From the NCBI RefSeq assembly GCF_033807715.1, contig NC_084609.1, positions 34,857,850 through 34,921,849 on the forward strand: a stretch of DNA of 64,000 nt, read 5' to 3'. The stretch's first letter is position 1; each line of letters begins with the position of its first letter. The position numbers were made by a program, and so were the translations under genes. The notes below the pieces were generated by a model. It saw only the letters and a program-made list of their open reading frames with translations. It was not told the origin of the DNA and ran no database searches. The stretch comes from Cololabis saira (lineage: Eukaryota; Chordata; Actinopteri; Beloniformes; Belonidae). Positions 42,744 to 54,427 of the stretch are shown here, piece after piece.

Positions 42744-45739
42744 GAATAGTGCAACAGGGCAAAGCTCTGTGTATTCCCCTATTCAATTTTAGACAATATA
42801 AGGAGTAAAAACTGAATGAGAAACGAGAAAGCCAAAGAAAGTGTCATGACAACAATTATAATTATTATCCTCCTCATTTTATTGCTGCATTCAGCAAAAT
42901 ACCAATGACCTCCAAGTTCCAACTCACTGCATCATATAGGGCTAAACAAACATCCATCTCAGACTGGTATTTTATACAAAATGGCAAAATAAATAAATAC
43001 AATAAATAAGAAAAAACACATGACTGACCAACATAGCAGCATATAAATAAAATTCACATTAAACATTCCCAACTCAGTCCCAATACAAAGACATACTCAA
43101 TAAAATTACAATAAAACAACTTAAGGTGCCATTACAATCCCAACAATAATAAATCTGGATGCCAAAAATAAGATTGATGTATTGATGAACATTAAAGTGC
43201 AGTATCAAAAAGGGCTATTGGAGAAAAGGAGAAGATGCATATTTTATGCCAACTGCCAATATTTGAGCATTGCTCTCAGAAGAAAAACAATTCAGAACTT
43301 AGTTTTTCTTTTCTTCATCCTGGCAAATGTTTCAATAGCATTATCCAATGTAATGGACGCAGTAACCTCTCTCTCAACATAAAGCATTGCGAGATCTGAG
43401 AGACGACTCTCAGTCATTGTTGAGCGCAGATAGGTTTTAATGAGCTTAAGGCGACTGAAGGTGCGCTCAGCCTGTGCGCTGCTTGTAGGAATAGTGAGAA
43501 ATATACGATATAACGTTGCAACGTTAGGATACGCTTCATGCAAGTCATTTGCAATTAGAAAGGGCAGAATCTCTGCTGTAATAAACCCTGCTCCATCAGG
43601 GCTAGGGAACAGTTGTTTGTACACGTCTCTGAATGAGGAATATTCATTCTCAACACATTCTGCATCCAGATCCTCTGAATAAAATTCTGCCAATTCATTG
43701 ATCCTCTGGATGGAATTCTTATCAAAAAAGTGCTTTTCATTTAGGACCTGAAACTTACTAACTGTGTTTCGAAGGTCTGTGAAACGTGTTTCAAACTGTG
43801 TGTCAAATACTTTTAGAATGTGCTCAAAGGTCTGCTCTTTAAAACGTGCTCTACTGTCAGATATAGGCTCGTCTGTGGCAACTTCATCATGGAAACGTTT
43901 TCTCTTTCTTACTCTCCCCTGCTTGAACTCGAAAATGTGCGTGCGCAGCTGTCAATTTGCGCAAGTGCAGAGATTAAATCGATTGATTCTTTCTGAAGAT
44001 AGTTTGATAGACAAAATGTTTTCCCTAAAACAAAGTTCCAAAAGTTGAGCATGAACATGAACTCAAATGTCTCAATTGTGGCTAGCAGACCTCGTGCATC
44101 TGCTGCTGCTTTTGGTGTTGAGCCGACATCCTCATTGATTACTACATCAAGTGCCTCTATATTTGCTGGCATACTTCTTAGTACCGCTTCAGTGGCTTGC
44201 TTTCTTGAGGCCCACCTTGTATCAGAGAGACTTTTCAATGTCAAAGCTGTGTCTTTAACCAATTTATCCTGTTTTTCTTCTAGTATTCTGTAACGAGGTA
44301 AACTCAATGTTAAAAAGCAATACAATGCTTCAAGAGTACCAAAGAAGAGTTTCCCAGTTGTACATGATGACGCAGCATCAACAAGAATAAGGTTTAAGTT
44401 ATGGGCACAACAATGCACATACAGAGCCTTAGAGCTACATGAGTCTTTCACTCTTTTTTGAAGGCCTGATATGTGACCAGACATAGTCCTAGCTCCATCG
44501 TATGCGTGCCCTCGCATTTTGGTAACATTAAGTCCCAGGTCCTGGAGCGCTTTAATTAGTAATTCATGGAATGCTTCTGCATTGCCACTGGACAGCTCAT
44601 CAAATTTAATAAATCGCTCAACACTTTTACCACTCTTATTGACATACCTTATGGACAATGAAAATTGATCCACCCTTGAAATATCAATTGTTGAATCAAC
44701 AATGACAGAGTAAAAAACAGCATCCTTAATTTCTTTAAGAATCATTTGCAGTGTCTCTCGGGCAAGGCATGTGATCATCTCGTTTTGAGAGTCCGGATGT
44801 ATGTATTTGTAAACCTTATTTTTTTCATTTAAGTGATTCTCAAGGATATTGTCATATCTTGCCATTAGTTTTAAAAGTTCAAGGAAGTTGCCCTCATTAA
44901 CAGATGGGGCTCCTAGGCCAGCATACTCCCTGTGTGCCCTAAAGGCGATACCTTGCTTGGCTAAATAGAGAGTAATATCCATCAGCCTTTTAACTACTTT
45001 CCTGTTTTTCTCAATAGCTAGTCTTTCTGCCTGAATGAGTCCTGCGATTACAGTTTTGTCCTCTGTAATGCGATATTTAGTGATGAATAGTTTCCTCTCT
45101 GCCTCTTGGTGTGCTGGTGACATTTCATGTAGCTTTATTCTATCCATGCCTTTGTGGAAACCATCAAACCCCTTGTCAGGGTCAGACCAAGTAGATCTTT
45201 CTGTTTTTTTGGCAAAAAGCCAACAACAATGACAAAACATCTTGCCAGCTAGAGGGGAATACACCAGCCAGTGTCTAGCTACACTGCATTTGCCACTCGT
45301 GTTTTTGTACCAGTGTGTCTTAAACTTGTCATTTAATGAATTTTTAACAAAATCTGAAAAGTTATCTTTTAACCCAGGCTGACATGGACCATGTTGTACA
45401 ATAGCTCTGATTTTGTCTGTGCTGAACGACTCCTTTTTAAAAAGACGTGGATCTGTGGGGTATGGTTGTGCAAAGTCCAATAATGGCTCAGAGGAAGACA
45501 GACTTGCCTGGTGGTTGTCATCGTGATCACCTGTGCAGGTGATCTGATCAATGTCATTAATGTCCATATCAAACTCTGCTTCGTACCCGCTAGTGGCCAC
45601 CGTCACTGTGGCCACTATCTCTGTGACTGCCGCTGTCACCACCTCCTCCTCTTCTTCTTCAACAGCAGCTCCTGGTTAAAAAATAATAATAACTTATTAT
45701 CTAAGCTTTTTTTTTCTCTTTTTTTTTCACTTTTGTGTA

Positions 45740-46252
45740 TGTTTGCAGGCCGGAGCCTCAGGAGCTGCGTTCTGGCCTGTGTTCCCGGCCCTCCCCCCCC
45801 TCTGGTCATCCCATTGCTTCTTCCACCTGCCTACGTGGATGTCTGCTGTTGCTGCTTCCGCCTGCCTGCCCCCCCCCCCCCCCCCCCCCTCTGGTCATCC
45901 CGCTGCTGCTTCAACCTGCCTGCTCTGTGCTGTCGACGTCCCGGACTCCCCCAGTCTGGCCTTCGGCAGGAGGGTCCCCCCTTATGAGCCTGGTCCTGCT
46001 CAAGGTTTCTTCCCTCCTAAAGGGGAGTTTTTCCTTGCCAATGTTTGGCTTAAGGCTTTTCTCCCACTATGGGAGTTTTTACCTGCCATTGTTTATATAA
46101 TAATTGCTCGGGGGTTTATGTTTATGTTTATGTTTATGTTTATGTTTATGTTTATGTTCATGTTCTGGATCTCTGGAAAGCGTCTAGAGACAACATCTGT
46201 TGTATTAGACGCTATATAAATAAAATTGAATTGAATTGAATTGAATTGAACA
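45740..46252 (+). mobile_element. SINE-like repeat with (TTGAA)n tail, nested in hAT intron 2
   Basis: Same family as 14632-15530. It shows GGCAGGAGGGTCCCCCCTTA, CTCAAGGTTTCTTCCCTCCT and a TTGAA-repeat end at about 46225-46250. An internal (TTTATG)n microsatellite occupies about 46114-46162. Confidence 0.7.
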
Positions 46253-46410
46253 ACACCTAGGCTAGCTATGGCAGCTCGACAAGCTTACTATGTGTCACAG
46301 AGCTTGTCAAGCAGCTATTTTCTGCAAAAGCCTTTTCCAGAAAAAAACTTGGATGCTGGGGCTCAAGTGGTTAAAGTTACAGAGTTAAACTATAACTCAT
46401 TATGCCTCAC

Positions 46411-46920
46411 CTCCTGGTTCAGTAGTTTGTCTTGATGGTGGTTGTTGTTGGACGACAAGTGGAGGGGAGGCGGACACGGTGGTGTCCTCTTCAGCAGCTC
46501 CTGGTTACAAAAAGAATATAGCTTATCTACAAGTTCACAATAATTAATAACTATAGCTAGCAGCTTGACAAGCTTACAATACATCACAGAGCTTTTCAAG
46601 CTGCTATTTTCTGCAAAAGCCTTTCCCTCCTCAATGTAAACAAAATGTAACCAAGTGTAATGCATAGAGTAAAGCTTTTTAATTGACTTTGTACCAGTGA
46701 ATCTGTACTGTCATGAAACTGGTCTGTTCCTATGCAATTTCTTCTAAAACATTATTCAGAAAAAAAAAAAAAAAAAAATACCGTGGCGGCCGTAGGCGGC
46801 GCCATCTTGCGCATAAGCAAACAATCAATCAACAGAACACCCAAAAAACGTGGATACTGGGGTTCACGTGATACAAAAACAGTCAAACTATAATAATTTA
46901 TTATGTCTCACTCACCTAGT
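46411..46920 (-). repeat. tandem exon-intron duplication inside the hAT gene
   Basis: Exon 2 (46500-46411) resembles the last 90 bases of exon 1 (about 47005-46916): both have GAGGACRCCRCCGTGTC-like starts, CCTCCACTTGTC and an ACTGAAC end. The introns after both begin GTGAG followed by a GGCATAATGAGTTAT-like or GACATAATAAATTAT-like sequence and share a GCCCCAGCATCCA-like motif. One segment of about 450 bp was thus duplicated head to tail, adding about 30 codons in frame. Confidence 0.75.
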
Positions 46921-47532
46921 CCTGCTCCTTGTTCAGTGATTTGGTCTGTAGGACAACTTGGCTTGTGTTGTTGTTTGTGGAGGACAAGTGGAGGACAAGG
47001 AGACACGGCGGCGTCCTCTTCATCAGACGGGGGCTGCGACGCCGACCCCCCCGCCTCCATTTCCACGTCGTTGCGGGCTGCGGCTGCATCATCACTGCTT
47101 TCAGTGTTATCAATGTGTGGCGGTGCAGGCGGCCGCGCCGTTTTAAAAAATGTGCTCACTGAGACACACTTGGCAGCAGCAGCCTGGACATCTCTCTTTT
47201 TTCTCTCTTTTCGTTTCTGTGCTCCTGATTTATTCTGTTTGGTTTTAGCCTCTGCCTTCCCCATCGTCGCTCTTTCTTTTCCAACTTTCCCTCCTTGTAA
47301 CTGAGTGACAACGTCACTTTCTTTTCAACTGTGAGCACGCTACCGGATGTTTTGATGCTGCAGGCACAGAGAGCACGTAATGCCAAAATAAAAGCCTCGA
47401 GCGAGTCGAGCCTCGTCGTGAGGGGAGGCGGCGGCCCCTTAGGGCAGAGGGGGGGCCCTCTACTTTGAAATGTTGTTGACATTGGGTTTTTAGAACCCGG
47501 AAACCCGCGCCAGCGTCGCTAGTGCCAATCAC

Positions 47533-48387
47533 CGATACATTTTCTGTCCGTTAGCCTCTGTTAGCATCTTAGCATGGCCTCTCCGTCCTCCACCATTTCA
47601 CCTCTTTGCTGCTCAGTGTGTGAAATGTTACATGTATGCATTTCTGTTAACATAGGGAATCTTAATTCAAACACTGTACTCAGATTAAAGAAAAGCAAGT
47701 CTTGTTTATTCAACACCAGCTCAGCTGAGGATTAGTCTAATATAAAATGAAAACAAAAGAAATTGAACCTCAAATTATGAATAAAAAAATGATGAAGAAA
47801 ACTACATTTTGTCCACCATCTTCCCAAAAATGTCAATTAACTTAGATAACTGGTCATCCCTCTTCTTTTCCCTCTCCTCCTCCTTTTCATCCAGCTCCCT
47901 CAGCCTCTTTTCTTGTCTTTAGTCTTGAAGAAAGTCCAAAACTTCATTTGTCCTTTTTTTGGTTTTCTTCCCTCCGTTTGTTGGTCGCTCCCTGTTTGTA
48001 AAGGAAATAGTAGGGCCGTTGAAAAATCCTCACGGGACAACAGTTTCTGAATTTAAATCACCAGTGGGATATGTATTTATATTTACAGGTGAACTTTCTT
48101 CTCGCAGTGGCACATGGTTCCTTTTCCTCCGCCCCCTGTTTTGTTTACATTCTCCCTGGTAACCTCCTTTTATGTCACAACGCAATGAACTGTGGGTAAT
48201 TCCCTTTCCAAAAGTCTGCAGAGATGCTGACTTACAGTAAGTGAGCAGTAAGGGCTCAAAATGTCTGCTGGGAGCCCTCGCGCACTTAACGACTTTAGGA
48301 ATGAGACAGCCCTGAACCCTTACGCAAGTCATGGGAGCGCACCTGTAAGTGTGTGAGTCTGTGAGGGGGAGATTGGAATTCAGGGTT
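47533..48387. other. spacer at palindrome centre with unidentified TE scraps
   Basis: 47573-47650 on + reads MASPSSTISPLCCSVCEML, like the start of a fish LINE ORF1. 47772-48000 on - reads a charged helix (RQEKRLRELDEKEEEREKKR, DQLSKLIDIFGKMVDKM) with one stop, like the C terminus of a Myb/MADF-type transposon accessory protein. Neither is intact. The rest is unrecognised. Confidence 0.35.
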
Positions 48388-48780
48388 AATCAGATGGAGG
48401 AAAGAGTTGCAGTAAGAAATGTATACGTAAATAGCAACTTAAAACTAATCAAGTTTGTATTTTCAGTAAGTGATAATCACATTAAGGTAGGTGGAGTATC
48501 CCGACCATAAACTATATTTAGATGGACAACAGCAATCAGATTATTGCCTGTAACCAAATTAAGGTCGTCCTCATGTTTGTTCTGGGTCTACCATGGCATT
48601 TCAGCAGCTGTCAATAGTGATTCTGGGTCGGTTGTACCCCTTCAGGGATGCCAGTGACCTTCTCCCTTCACCCTCTCTACCACCGACTGGACCTGTACTC
48701 CAGGTAGAAGATATCTCAGGTGTAAGAAGGAAGCTGATCATGGCAACTGCCAGCAGCAGACAGAAGAATGTGTCTACCTA
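48388..48780 (+). pseudogene. second decayed paralogue of the secreted repeat-protein gene
   Basis: The first 260 bp repeat 33594-33900. At about 48624-48645, TTGTACCCCTTCAG resembles the PLQ repeat code of the live gene. It is followed directly by DASDLLPSPSLPPTGP, close to DASDFLPSPPLPPPEP of its exon 4. The rest drifts out of recognisable homology before a stop at about 48779. Confidence 0.6.
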
Positions 48781-48814
48781 GCTACCCGTGACTCCAGATG
48801 ATATGGGTAATGAC

Positions 48815-49000
48815 AGAACAAGATCGCAGATACCGGCGGCAGAAATGAGTTTCTACCATAGAGTGTCCGGGCACTCCCCTAGGGATAGGATGAGAGGCTT
48901 GGCCATCCTACAGAAGCTAAGAGTAGAGCCACTGCTCCTCTTCAACAAGAGGGGCCAGATGAGGGGGATCCGCCATCTGGTGAGGATGCATCCTGGGAGC
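48815..49000 (+). pseudogene. LINE C-terminal remnant running into the gap
   Basis: DRTRSQIPAAEMSFYHRVSG, then RVEPLLLFNKRGQMRGIRHL, is the stretch that follows the RT domain in a common fish LINE polyprotein. It starts mid-protein and is cut by the N gap. Confidence 0.6.
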
Positions 49001-49500
49001 NNNNNNNNNNNNNNNNNNNNNNNNNNNNNNNNNNNNNNNNNNNNNNNNNNNNNNNNNNNNNNNNNNNNNNNNNNNNNNNNNNNNNNNNNNNNNNNNNNNN
49101 NNNNNNNNNNNNNNNNNNNNNNNNNNNNNNNNNNNNNNNNNNNNNNNNNNNNNNNNNNNNNNNNNNNNNNNNNNNNNNNNNNNNNNNNNNNNNNNNNNNN
49201 NNNNNNNNNNNNNNNNNNNNNNNNNNNNNNNNNNNNNNNNNNNNNNNNNNNNNNNNNNNNNNNNNNNNNNNNNNNNNNNNNNNNNNNNNNNNNNNNNNNN
49301 NNNNNNNNNNNNNNNNNNNNNNNNNNNNNNNNNNNNNNNNNNNNNNNNNNNNNNNNNNNNNNNNNNNNNNNNNNNNNNNNNNNNNNNNNNNNNNNNNNNN
49401 NNNNNNNNNNNNNNNNNNNNNNNNNNNNNNNNNNNNNNNNNNNNNNNNNNNNNNNNNNNNNNNNNNNNNNNNNNNNNNNNNNNNNNNNNNNNNNNNNNNN
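49001..49500. other. assembly gap (500 N) near the palindrome centre
   Basis: Exactly 500 N. The missing 5' part of the right-arm hAT would need about 2.3 kb if it matches the left arm, so the true gap is probably larger or the right copy is truncated. Confidence 0.99.
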
Positions 49501-52269
49501 CTACTTGGTCTGACCCTGACAAGGGGTTTGATGGTTTCCACAAAGGCATGGATAGAATAAAGCTACATGAAATGTCACCAGCACACCAAGAGGCAGAGAG
49601 GAAACTATTCATCACTAAATATCGCATTACAGAGGACAAAACTGTAATCGCAGGACTCATTCAGGCAGAAAGACTAGCTATTGAGAAAAACAGGAAAGTA
49701 GTTAAAAGGCTGATGGATATTACTCTCTATTTAGTCAAGCAAGGTATCGCCTTTAGGGCACACAGGGAGTATGCTGGCCTAGGAGCCCCATCTGTTAATG
49801 AGGGCAACTTCCTTGAACTTTTAAAACTAATGGCAAGATATGACAATATCCTTGAGAATCACTTAAATGAAAAAAATAAGGTTTACAAATACATACATCC
49901 GGACTCTCAAAACGAGATGATCACATGCCTTGCCCGAGAGACACTGCAAATGATTCTTAAAGAAATTAAGGATGCTGTTTTTTACTCTGTCATTGTTGAT
50001 TCAACAATTGATATTTCAAGGGTGGATCAATTTTCATTGTCCATAAGGTATGTCAATAAGAGTGGTAAAAGTGTTGAGCGATTTATTAAATTTGATGAGC
50101 TGTCCAGTGGCAATGCAGAAGCATTCCATGAATTACTAATTAAAGCGCTCCAGGACCTGGGACTTAATGTTACCAAAATGCGAGGGCAGGCATACGATGG
50201 AGCTAGGACTATGTCTGGTCACATATCAGGCCTTCAAAAAAGAGTGAAAGACTCATGTAGCTCTAAGGCTCTGTATGTGCATTGTTGTGCCCATAACTTA
50301 AACCTTATTCTTGTTGATGCTGCGTCATCATGTACAACTGGGAAACTCTTCTTTGGTACTCTTGAAGCATTGTATTGCTTTTTAACATTGAGTTTACCTC
50401 GTTACAGAATACTAGAAGAAAAACAGGATAAATTGGTTAAAGACACAGCTTTGACATTGAAAAGTCTCTCTGATACAAGGTGGGCCTCAAGAAAGCAAGC
50501 CACTGAAGCGGTACTAAGAAGTATGCCAGCAAATATAGAGACACTTGATGTAGTAATCAATGAGGATGTCGGCTCAACACCAAAAGCAGCAGCAGATGCA
50601 CGAGGTCTGCTAGCCACAATTGAGACATTTGAGTTCATGTTCATGCTCAACTTTTGGAACTTTGTTTTAGGGAAAACATTTTGTCTATCAAACTATCTTC
50701 AGAAAGAATCAATCGATTTAATCTCTGCACTTGCGCAAATTGACAGCTGCGCACGCACATTGAAACAACTGAAATCTAATGAGGGCTTTGAGGAAATTGA
50801 GAGATCTGCGAAAGAGAAAGCAGAAGAATGTAAAACATCTACAGAGTTCAAGCAGGGGAGAGTAAGAAAGAGAAAACGTTTCCATGATGAAGTTGCCACA
50901 GACGAGCCTATATCTGACAGTAGAGCACGTTTTAAAGAGCAGACCTTTGAGCACATTCTAAAAGTATTTGACACACAGTTTGAAACACGTTTCACAGACC
51001 TTCGAAACACAGTTAGTAAGTGTCAGGTCCTAAATGAAAAGCACTTTTTTGATAAGAATTCCATCCAGAGGATCAATGAATTGGCAGAATTTTATTCAGA
51101 GGATCTGGATGCAGAATGTGTTGAGAATGAATATTCCTCATTCAGAGACGTGTACAAACAACTGTTCCCTAGCCCTGATGGAGCAGGGTTTACTACAGCA
51201 GAGATTCTGCCCTTTCTAATTGCAAATGACTTGCATGAAGCGTATCCTAACGTTGCAACGTTATATCGTATATTTCTCACTATTCCTACAAGCAGCGCAC
51301 AGGCTGAGCGCACCTTCAGTCGCCTTAAGCTCATTAAAACCTATCTGCGCTCAACAATGACTGAGAGTCGTCTCTCAGATCTCGCAATGCTTTATGTTGA
51401 GAGAGAGGTTACTGCGTCCATTACATTGGATAATGCTATTGAAACATTTTCCAGGATGAAGAAAAGAAAAACTAAGTTCTGAATTGTTTTTCTTCTGAGA
51501 GCAATGCTCAAATATTGGCAGTTGGCATAAAATATGCATCTTCTCCTTTTCTCCAATAGCCCTTTTTGATACTGCACTTTAATGTTCATCAATAAGTATC
51601 TTATTTTTGGCATCCAGATGTATTATTGTTGGGATTGTAATGGCACCTTAAGTTGTTTTATTGTAATTTTATTGAGTATGTCTTTGTATTGGGACTGAGT
51701 TGGGAATGTTTAATGTGAATTTTATTTATATGCTGCTATGTTGGTCAGTCATGTGTTTTTTCTTATTTATTGTATTTATTTATTTTGCCATTTTGTATAA
51801 AATACCAGTCTGAGATGGATGTTTGTTTAGCCCTATATGATGCAGTGAGTTGGAACTTGGAGGTCATTGGTATTTTGCTGAATGCAGCAATAAAATGAGG
51901 AGGATAATAATTATAATTGTTGTCATGACACTTTCTTTGGCTTTCTCGTTTCTCATTCAGTTTTTACTCCTTATATTGTCTAAAATTGAATAGGGGAATA
52001 CACAGAGCTTTGCCCTCTTGCACTATTCACCACCCTGCAGTTATTATTATCCTGTGCTATGCATTCATCTGCTGATCTGGAATGGTCTTTTTTGTTATAA
52101 TCATTGAAGCTGCTTGTGGCTGTCAATCTGTTTCTAAACGACTTAAAGTCATGCAAAGTTAACCGATCCGACCCGTAAGATCCCAAAAATTTTGCAGTGT
52201 AGGCCTCCGCTACGCGGGGGCCCCTTTGGGCTCAGAACCCATAAGGGATTACACCTGGCGACGCCCCTG
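49501..52269 (+). mobile_element. hAT transposon, right arm copy (5' part in gap)
   Basis: The 3' end reads GGCGACGCCCCTG at 52269, followed by GTGATTGG (52270-52277), the inverse of the left-arm target duplication CCAATCAC. No LINE is inserted here. Confidence 0.85.
49503..51482 (+). CDS. hAT transposase, right copy, open to its natural stop but 5'-incomplete
   Basis: The frame enters from the gap (TWSDPDKGFDGFHKG) and stays open for 659 codons to TGA at 51480-51482. It contains the segment deleted from the left copy (LKQLKSNEGFEEIERSAKEK) and the complete dimerisation block (PTSSAQAERTFSRLKLIKTY). About five residues differ from the left copy across the shared part (for example Ala/Val in LYLVKQG and His/Gln in MRGQAYDG), about 99 percent identity. 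If the missing 5' exons exist in the gap this copy could encode a full transposase. Confidence 0.85.
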   Translation, partial: TWSDPDKGFDGFHKGMDRIKLHEMSPAHQEAERKLFITKYRITEDKTVIAGLIQAERLAIEKNRKVVKRLMDITLYLVKQGIAFRAHREYAGLGAPSVNEGNFLELLKLMARYDNILENHLNEKNKVYKYIHPDSQNEMITCLARETLQMILKEIKDAVFYSVIVDSTIDISRVDQFSLSIRYVNKSGKSVERFIKFDELSSGNAEAFHELLIKALQDLGLNVTKMRGQAYDGARTMSGHISGLQKRVKDSCSSKALYVHCCAHNLNLILVDAASSCTTGKLFFGTLEALYCFLTLSLPRYRILEEKQDKLVKDTALTLKSLSDTRWASRKQATEAVLRSMPANIETLDVVINEDVGSTPKAAADARGLLATIETFEFMFMLNFWNFVLGKTFCLSNYLQKESIDLISALAQIDSCARTLKQLKSNEGFEEIERSAKEKAEECKTSTEFKQGRVRKRKRFHDEVATDEPISDSRARFKEQTFEHILKVFDTQFETRFTDLRNTVSKCQVLNEKHFFDKNSIQRINELAEFYSEDLDAECVENEYSSFRDVYKQLFPSPDGAGFTTAEILPFLIANDLHEAYPNVATLYRIFLTIPTSSAQAERTFSRLKLIKTYLRSTMTESRLSDLAMLYVEREVTASITLDNAIETFSRMKKRKTKF

Positions 52270-52277
52270 GTGATTGG

Positions 52278-52460
52278 TGACAGTGAAAGTTACGGAAGAG
52301 AAAATGAGCGAGTGTTGAAATAAAGACAGTAATGTACCAGATATAATGCTATTTTAGCAGAAAACAATCTAAGTTTTAGACAAAAAAGTTGGAAAAGATC
52401 TGAGCCTGCACGCCGTGCAGCAGCGACAGACCGCAACACATTGCGTTACCCAAAGAGAAG
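52278..52460 (-). other. mirror of the 38808-39004 junction sequence
   Basis: Same non-array sequence, inverted, between the hAT target duplication and the first right-arm tRNA. Confidence 0.6.
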
Positions 52461-52466
52461 CAAGCA

Positions 52467-52548
52467 CAACGAGGATGGGATTTGAACCCATGCGTGCAGA
52501 GCACAATGGATTAGCAATCCATCGCCTTAACCACTCGGCCACCTCGTC
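52467..52548 (-). tRNA. tRNA-Ser(GCT), right arm, inner copy
   Basis: Base 72 is changed so that pair 1 becomes a G-T wobble. Mirror partner of 38726. Confidence 0.87.
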
Positions 52549-52917
52549 TAGTGCTCCTTAATCTAGTCCCCAATCAATTACTGCTAATTCAATTAGTGCC
52601 TACTCAACTCGTCATCATTCAACTACTCCTTATCAAATAACCCTCATTCATCTCACCCTTATTTAACTCATCCTTGCTCATCTAAAACTCATTCAACAAG
52701 TCCATACTCAACTAGCCCTCATTCAACTCTTCTTTATTCAATTAGTCCTTACTCAACTAGTCCCAAATCAACGATTACTTGTTTAACTAGCCATTATTCA
52801 ACTAGTCCTCATTAAACTAGTCATCAATGATGCAGTTCAACTAGACATCAATGTGTGCTGTCTACACCTGTTTATATAGTGGTCTCTGTAGTCCAACAAC
52901 TAACTAGGGGCCTGTAC

Positions 52918-53920
52918 TACGAAGCAAGTTCAACATACCCAGGATATCTTTTCCTTATCCAGATTCACTAACCCGGACAATTGCAATCACGCTAAGCGGT
53001 CACACGACGGTGGTTATCAACTCGGTATATCAACCCAGGTTTCTCCAATCTGGATATGAGCGCGTGCACATAAAAGGGGCGGTGTTTTCAGCGCATGACC
53101 AATCGCAAGCATGGAGAAGTCCGCTGTCAGAGCGAAGAGCAAACAATAATTTTACGGAAATATGATGAGTATAGGCATATAATACAGGCAAAAAGCAACA
53201 CAGTTGCAGCTGCAAAATGCAGGAAAGACAGCTGGAAAAAGATCGCTGACTGTATAAATGCGTAAATTCATAGGGATATAAACATCACTGCCCCATCATT
53301 AGGGCATAAGTAGATCTGACTATAATTACAGTTGTCTATTCTGTTAAATGCATGTGTTGCTTAGATGTATTCGTATGGCGTGTATGACAATTGTAGCCTC
53401 ATTCCTTCAGCTGCAACCCCAGCGGAGTGAAACGCACATGGGAGCAAATAAAGAATAAATATAAAAACATAATTCAAAGCGGTAAGTAGGCTCACTTTCA
53501 TATCTTAGAAGTACAACAAGTACAAGGCTTTAGTGTTTCTATCACTCTCTGTTTTAGGATGATATCAGTATACAAAAGCACAATGAAATAGCATTGACAT
53601 TACTTGCAGCAAACAGAAAAAAAAATGACAAGAAGAAGATCGGAGGGATCCTCTCACGATCCGCGCACCAAGCTCCACTGGATTCTCTTCCAAAGGGCAT
53701 GCCATTTTCCAAGAGAGCTGATTGGTCAGTGGGCGGTGCTTTTATACCCGGCGATCTGTATCTCGAACATAACCTGCTCCGGAGCAGGTTAGCTGTTCAG
53801 CATGAGTTACCATGGCGATGTACCCCGGTAAGAAGTGAACCACCATCGTAGTCCTGAAAACCCAGGGTTAAACCTGAAGTTACCTCGCTAACCCCAAATC
53901 CCGCTTCGTAGTACAGGCCC
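52918..53920. mobile_element. PIF-Harbinger transposon, right arm copy
   Basis: Inverse of 37339-38367. The flanks TAG (52915-52917) and CAG (53921-53923) fit a CAG target duplication; uninterrupted array sequence at about 21430 has the corresponding single site. The Myb-like exon (ATG 53111) has lost 16 nt relative to the left copy, which shifts its frame. Confidence 0.83.
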
Positions 53921-54345
53921 CAGGTAACAGTCATATTTACATAGAGCTGTTAGTTCTCCTGTTAATGGTTCATTAATACTAATATATTTGCACTTGTTTT
54001 ACCTTTGACAACATATCAGTGTTTCACCTTTCCCTGTTCTTCATCCTTTCTTTTCTTTCTCACTCCTCTTCTTGCTCTAGCCACCTGTTTTTCAGCAGGT
54101 AGGTATTCTCTCTGAAAGGGGGTTGTTCCTTGCCAGTGTTTATTTGACAGTTGTTTGGGGGTCATGTGATTGGTCTCTGGAAAGCACCTAGCTTGTATTG
54201 TATTCATGCTTTACTATATAAACAAAATGTAGCTTACAGGTAATGCTAGTGAGAATCTTAGGTTATTTCAAGCAAAGACAGCATCCGGCCATGCTGGGAT
54301 ACCACCACCGCATAGTAACTCCTCAAAACACAGGAGAAGCAAGCA

Positions 54346-54427
54346 CGACGAGGATGGGATTTGAACCCATGCGTGCAGAGCACAATGGATTAGCAATCCA
54401 TCGCCTTAACCACTCGGCCACCTCGTC
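54346..54427 (-). tRNA. tRNA-Ser(GCT), right arm, second copy
   Basis: Full acceptor pairing; mirror partner of 36432. Confidence 0.93.

Larger units (their letters stand above)
43292..47264 (-). pseudogene. hAT transposase (TTF zinc finger, DUF4371, hAT dimerisation), left copy, frameshifted
   Basis: Exons 47264-46916 (MGKAEAKTKQNKSGAQKRKE), 46500-46411 and 45671-43292 join in frame. Visible blocks are a TTF-type zinc-binding region (HWLVYSPLAGKMFCHCCWLF), catalytic-core segments (VIVDSTIDISRVDQFSL, HAYDGARTMSGHISGLQ, HCCAHNLNLILVDA, LSDTRWASRKQA) and the C-terminal dimerisation block (AQAERTFSRLKLIKTYL). Near 43935, 83 nt of the right-arm sequence is replaced by 4 nt, a net loss of 79 that shifts the frame after SCART. 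The protein is therefore truncated in this copy. Exon 2 and the surrounding intron are a tandem duplicate of the exon 1 end. Confidence 0.85.
39013..47524 (-). mobile_element. autonomous-type hAT transposon (TTF/DUF4371 class), left arm copy, with nested LINE
   Basis: CCAATCAC at 39005-39012 recurs at 47525-47532, an exact 8-bp target duplication. Termini are CAGGGGCGTCGGCAGG on the left and the imperfect inverse CGCCAGCGTCGCTAGTG on the right. Without the nested LINE the element is about 5.0 kb. It encodes one three-exon transposase on the minus strand. Confidence 0.85.

Noticed and set aside
51392..51613. Minus-strand frames opposite the hAT transposase (and their mirror set at 43182-45232)
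   Set aside because: Antisense shadows that recur identically in both arms because the DNA is duplicated; none has recognisable motifs.
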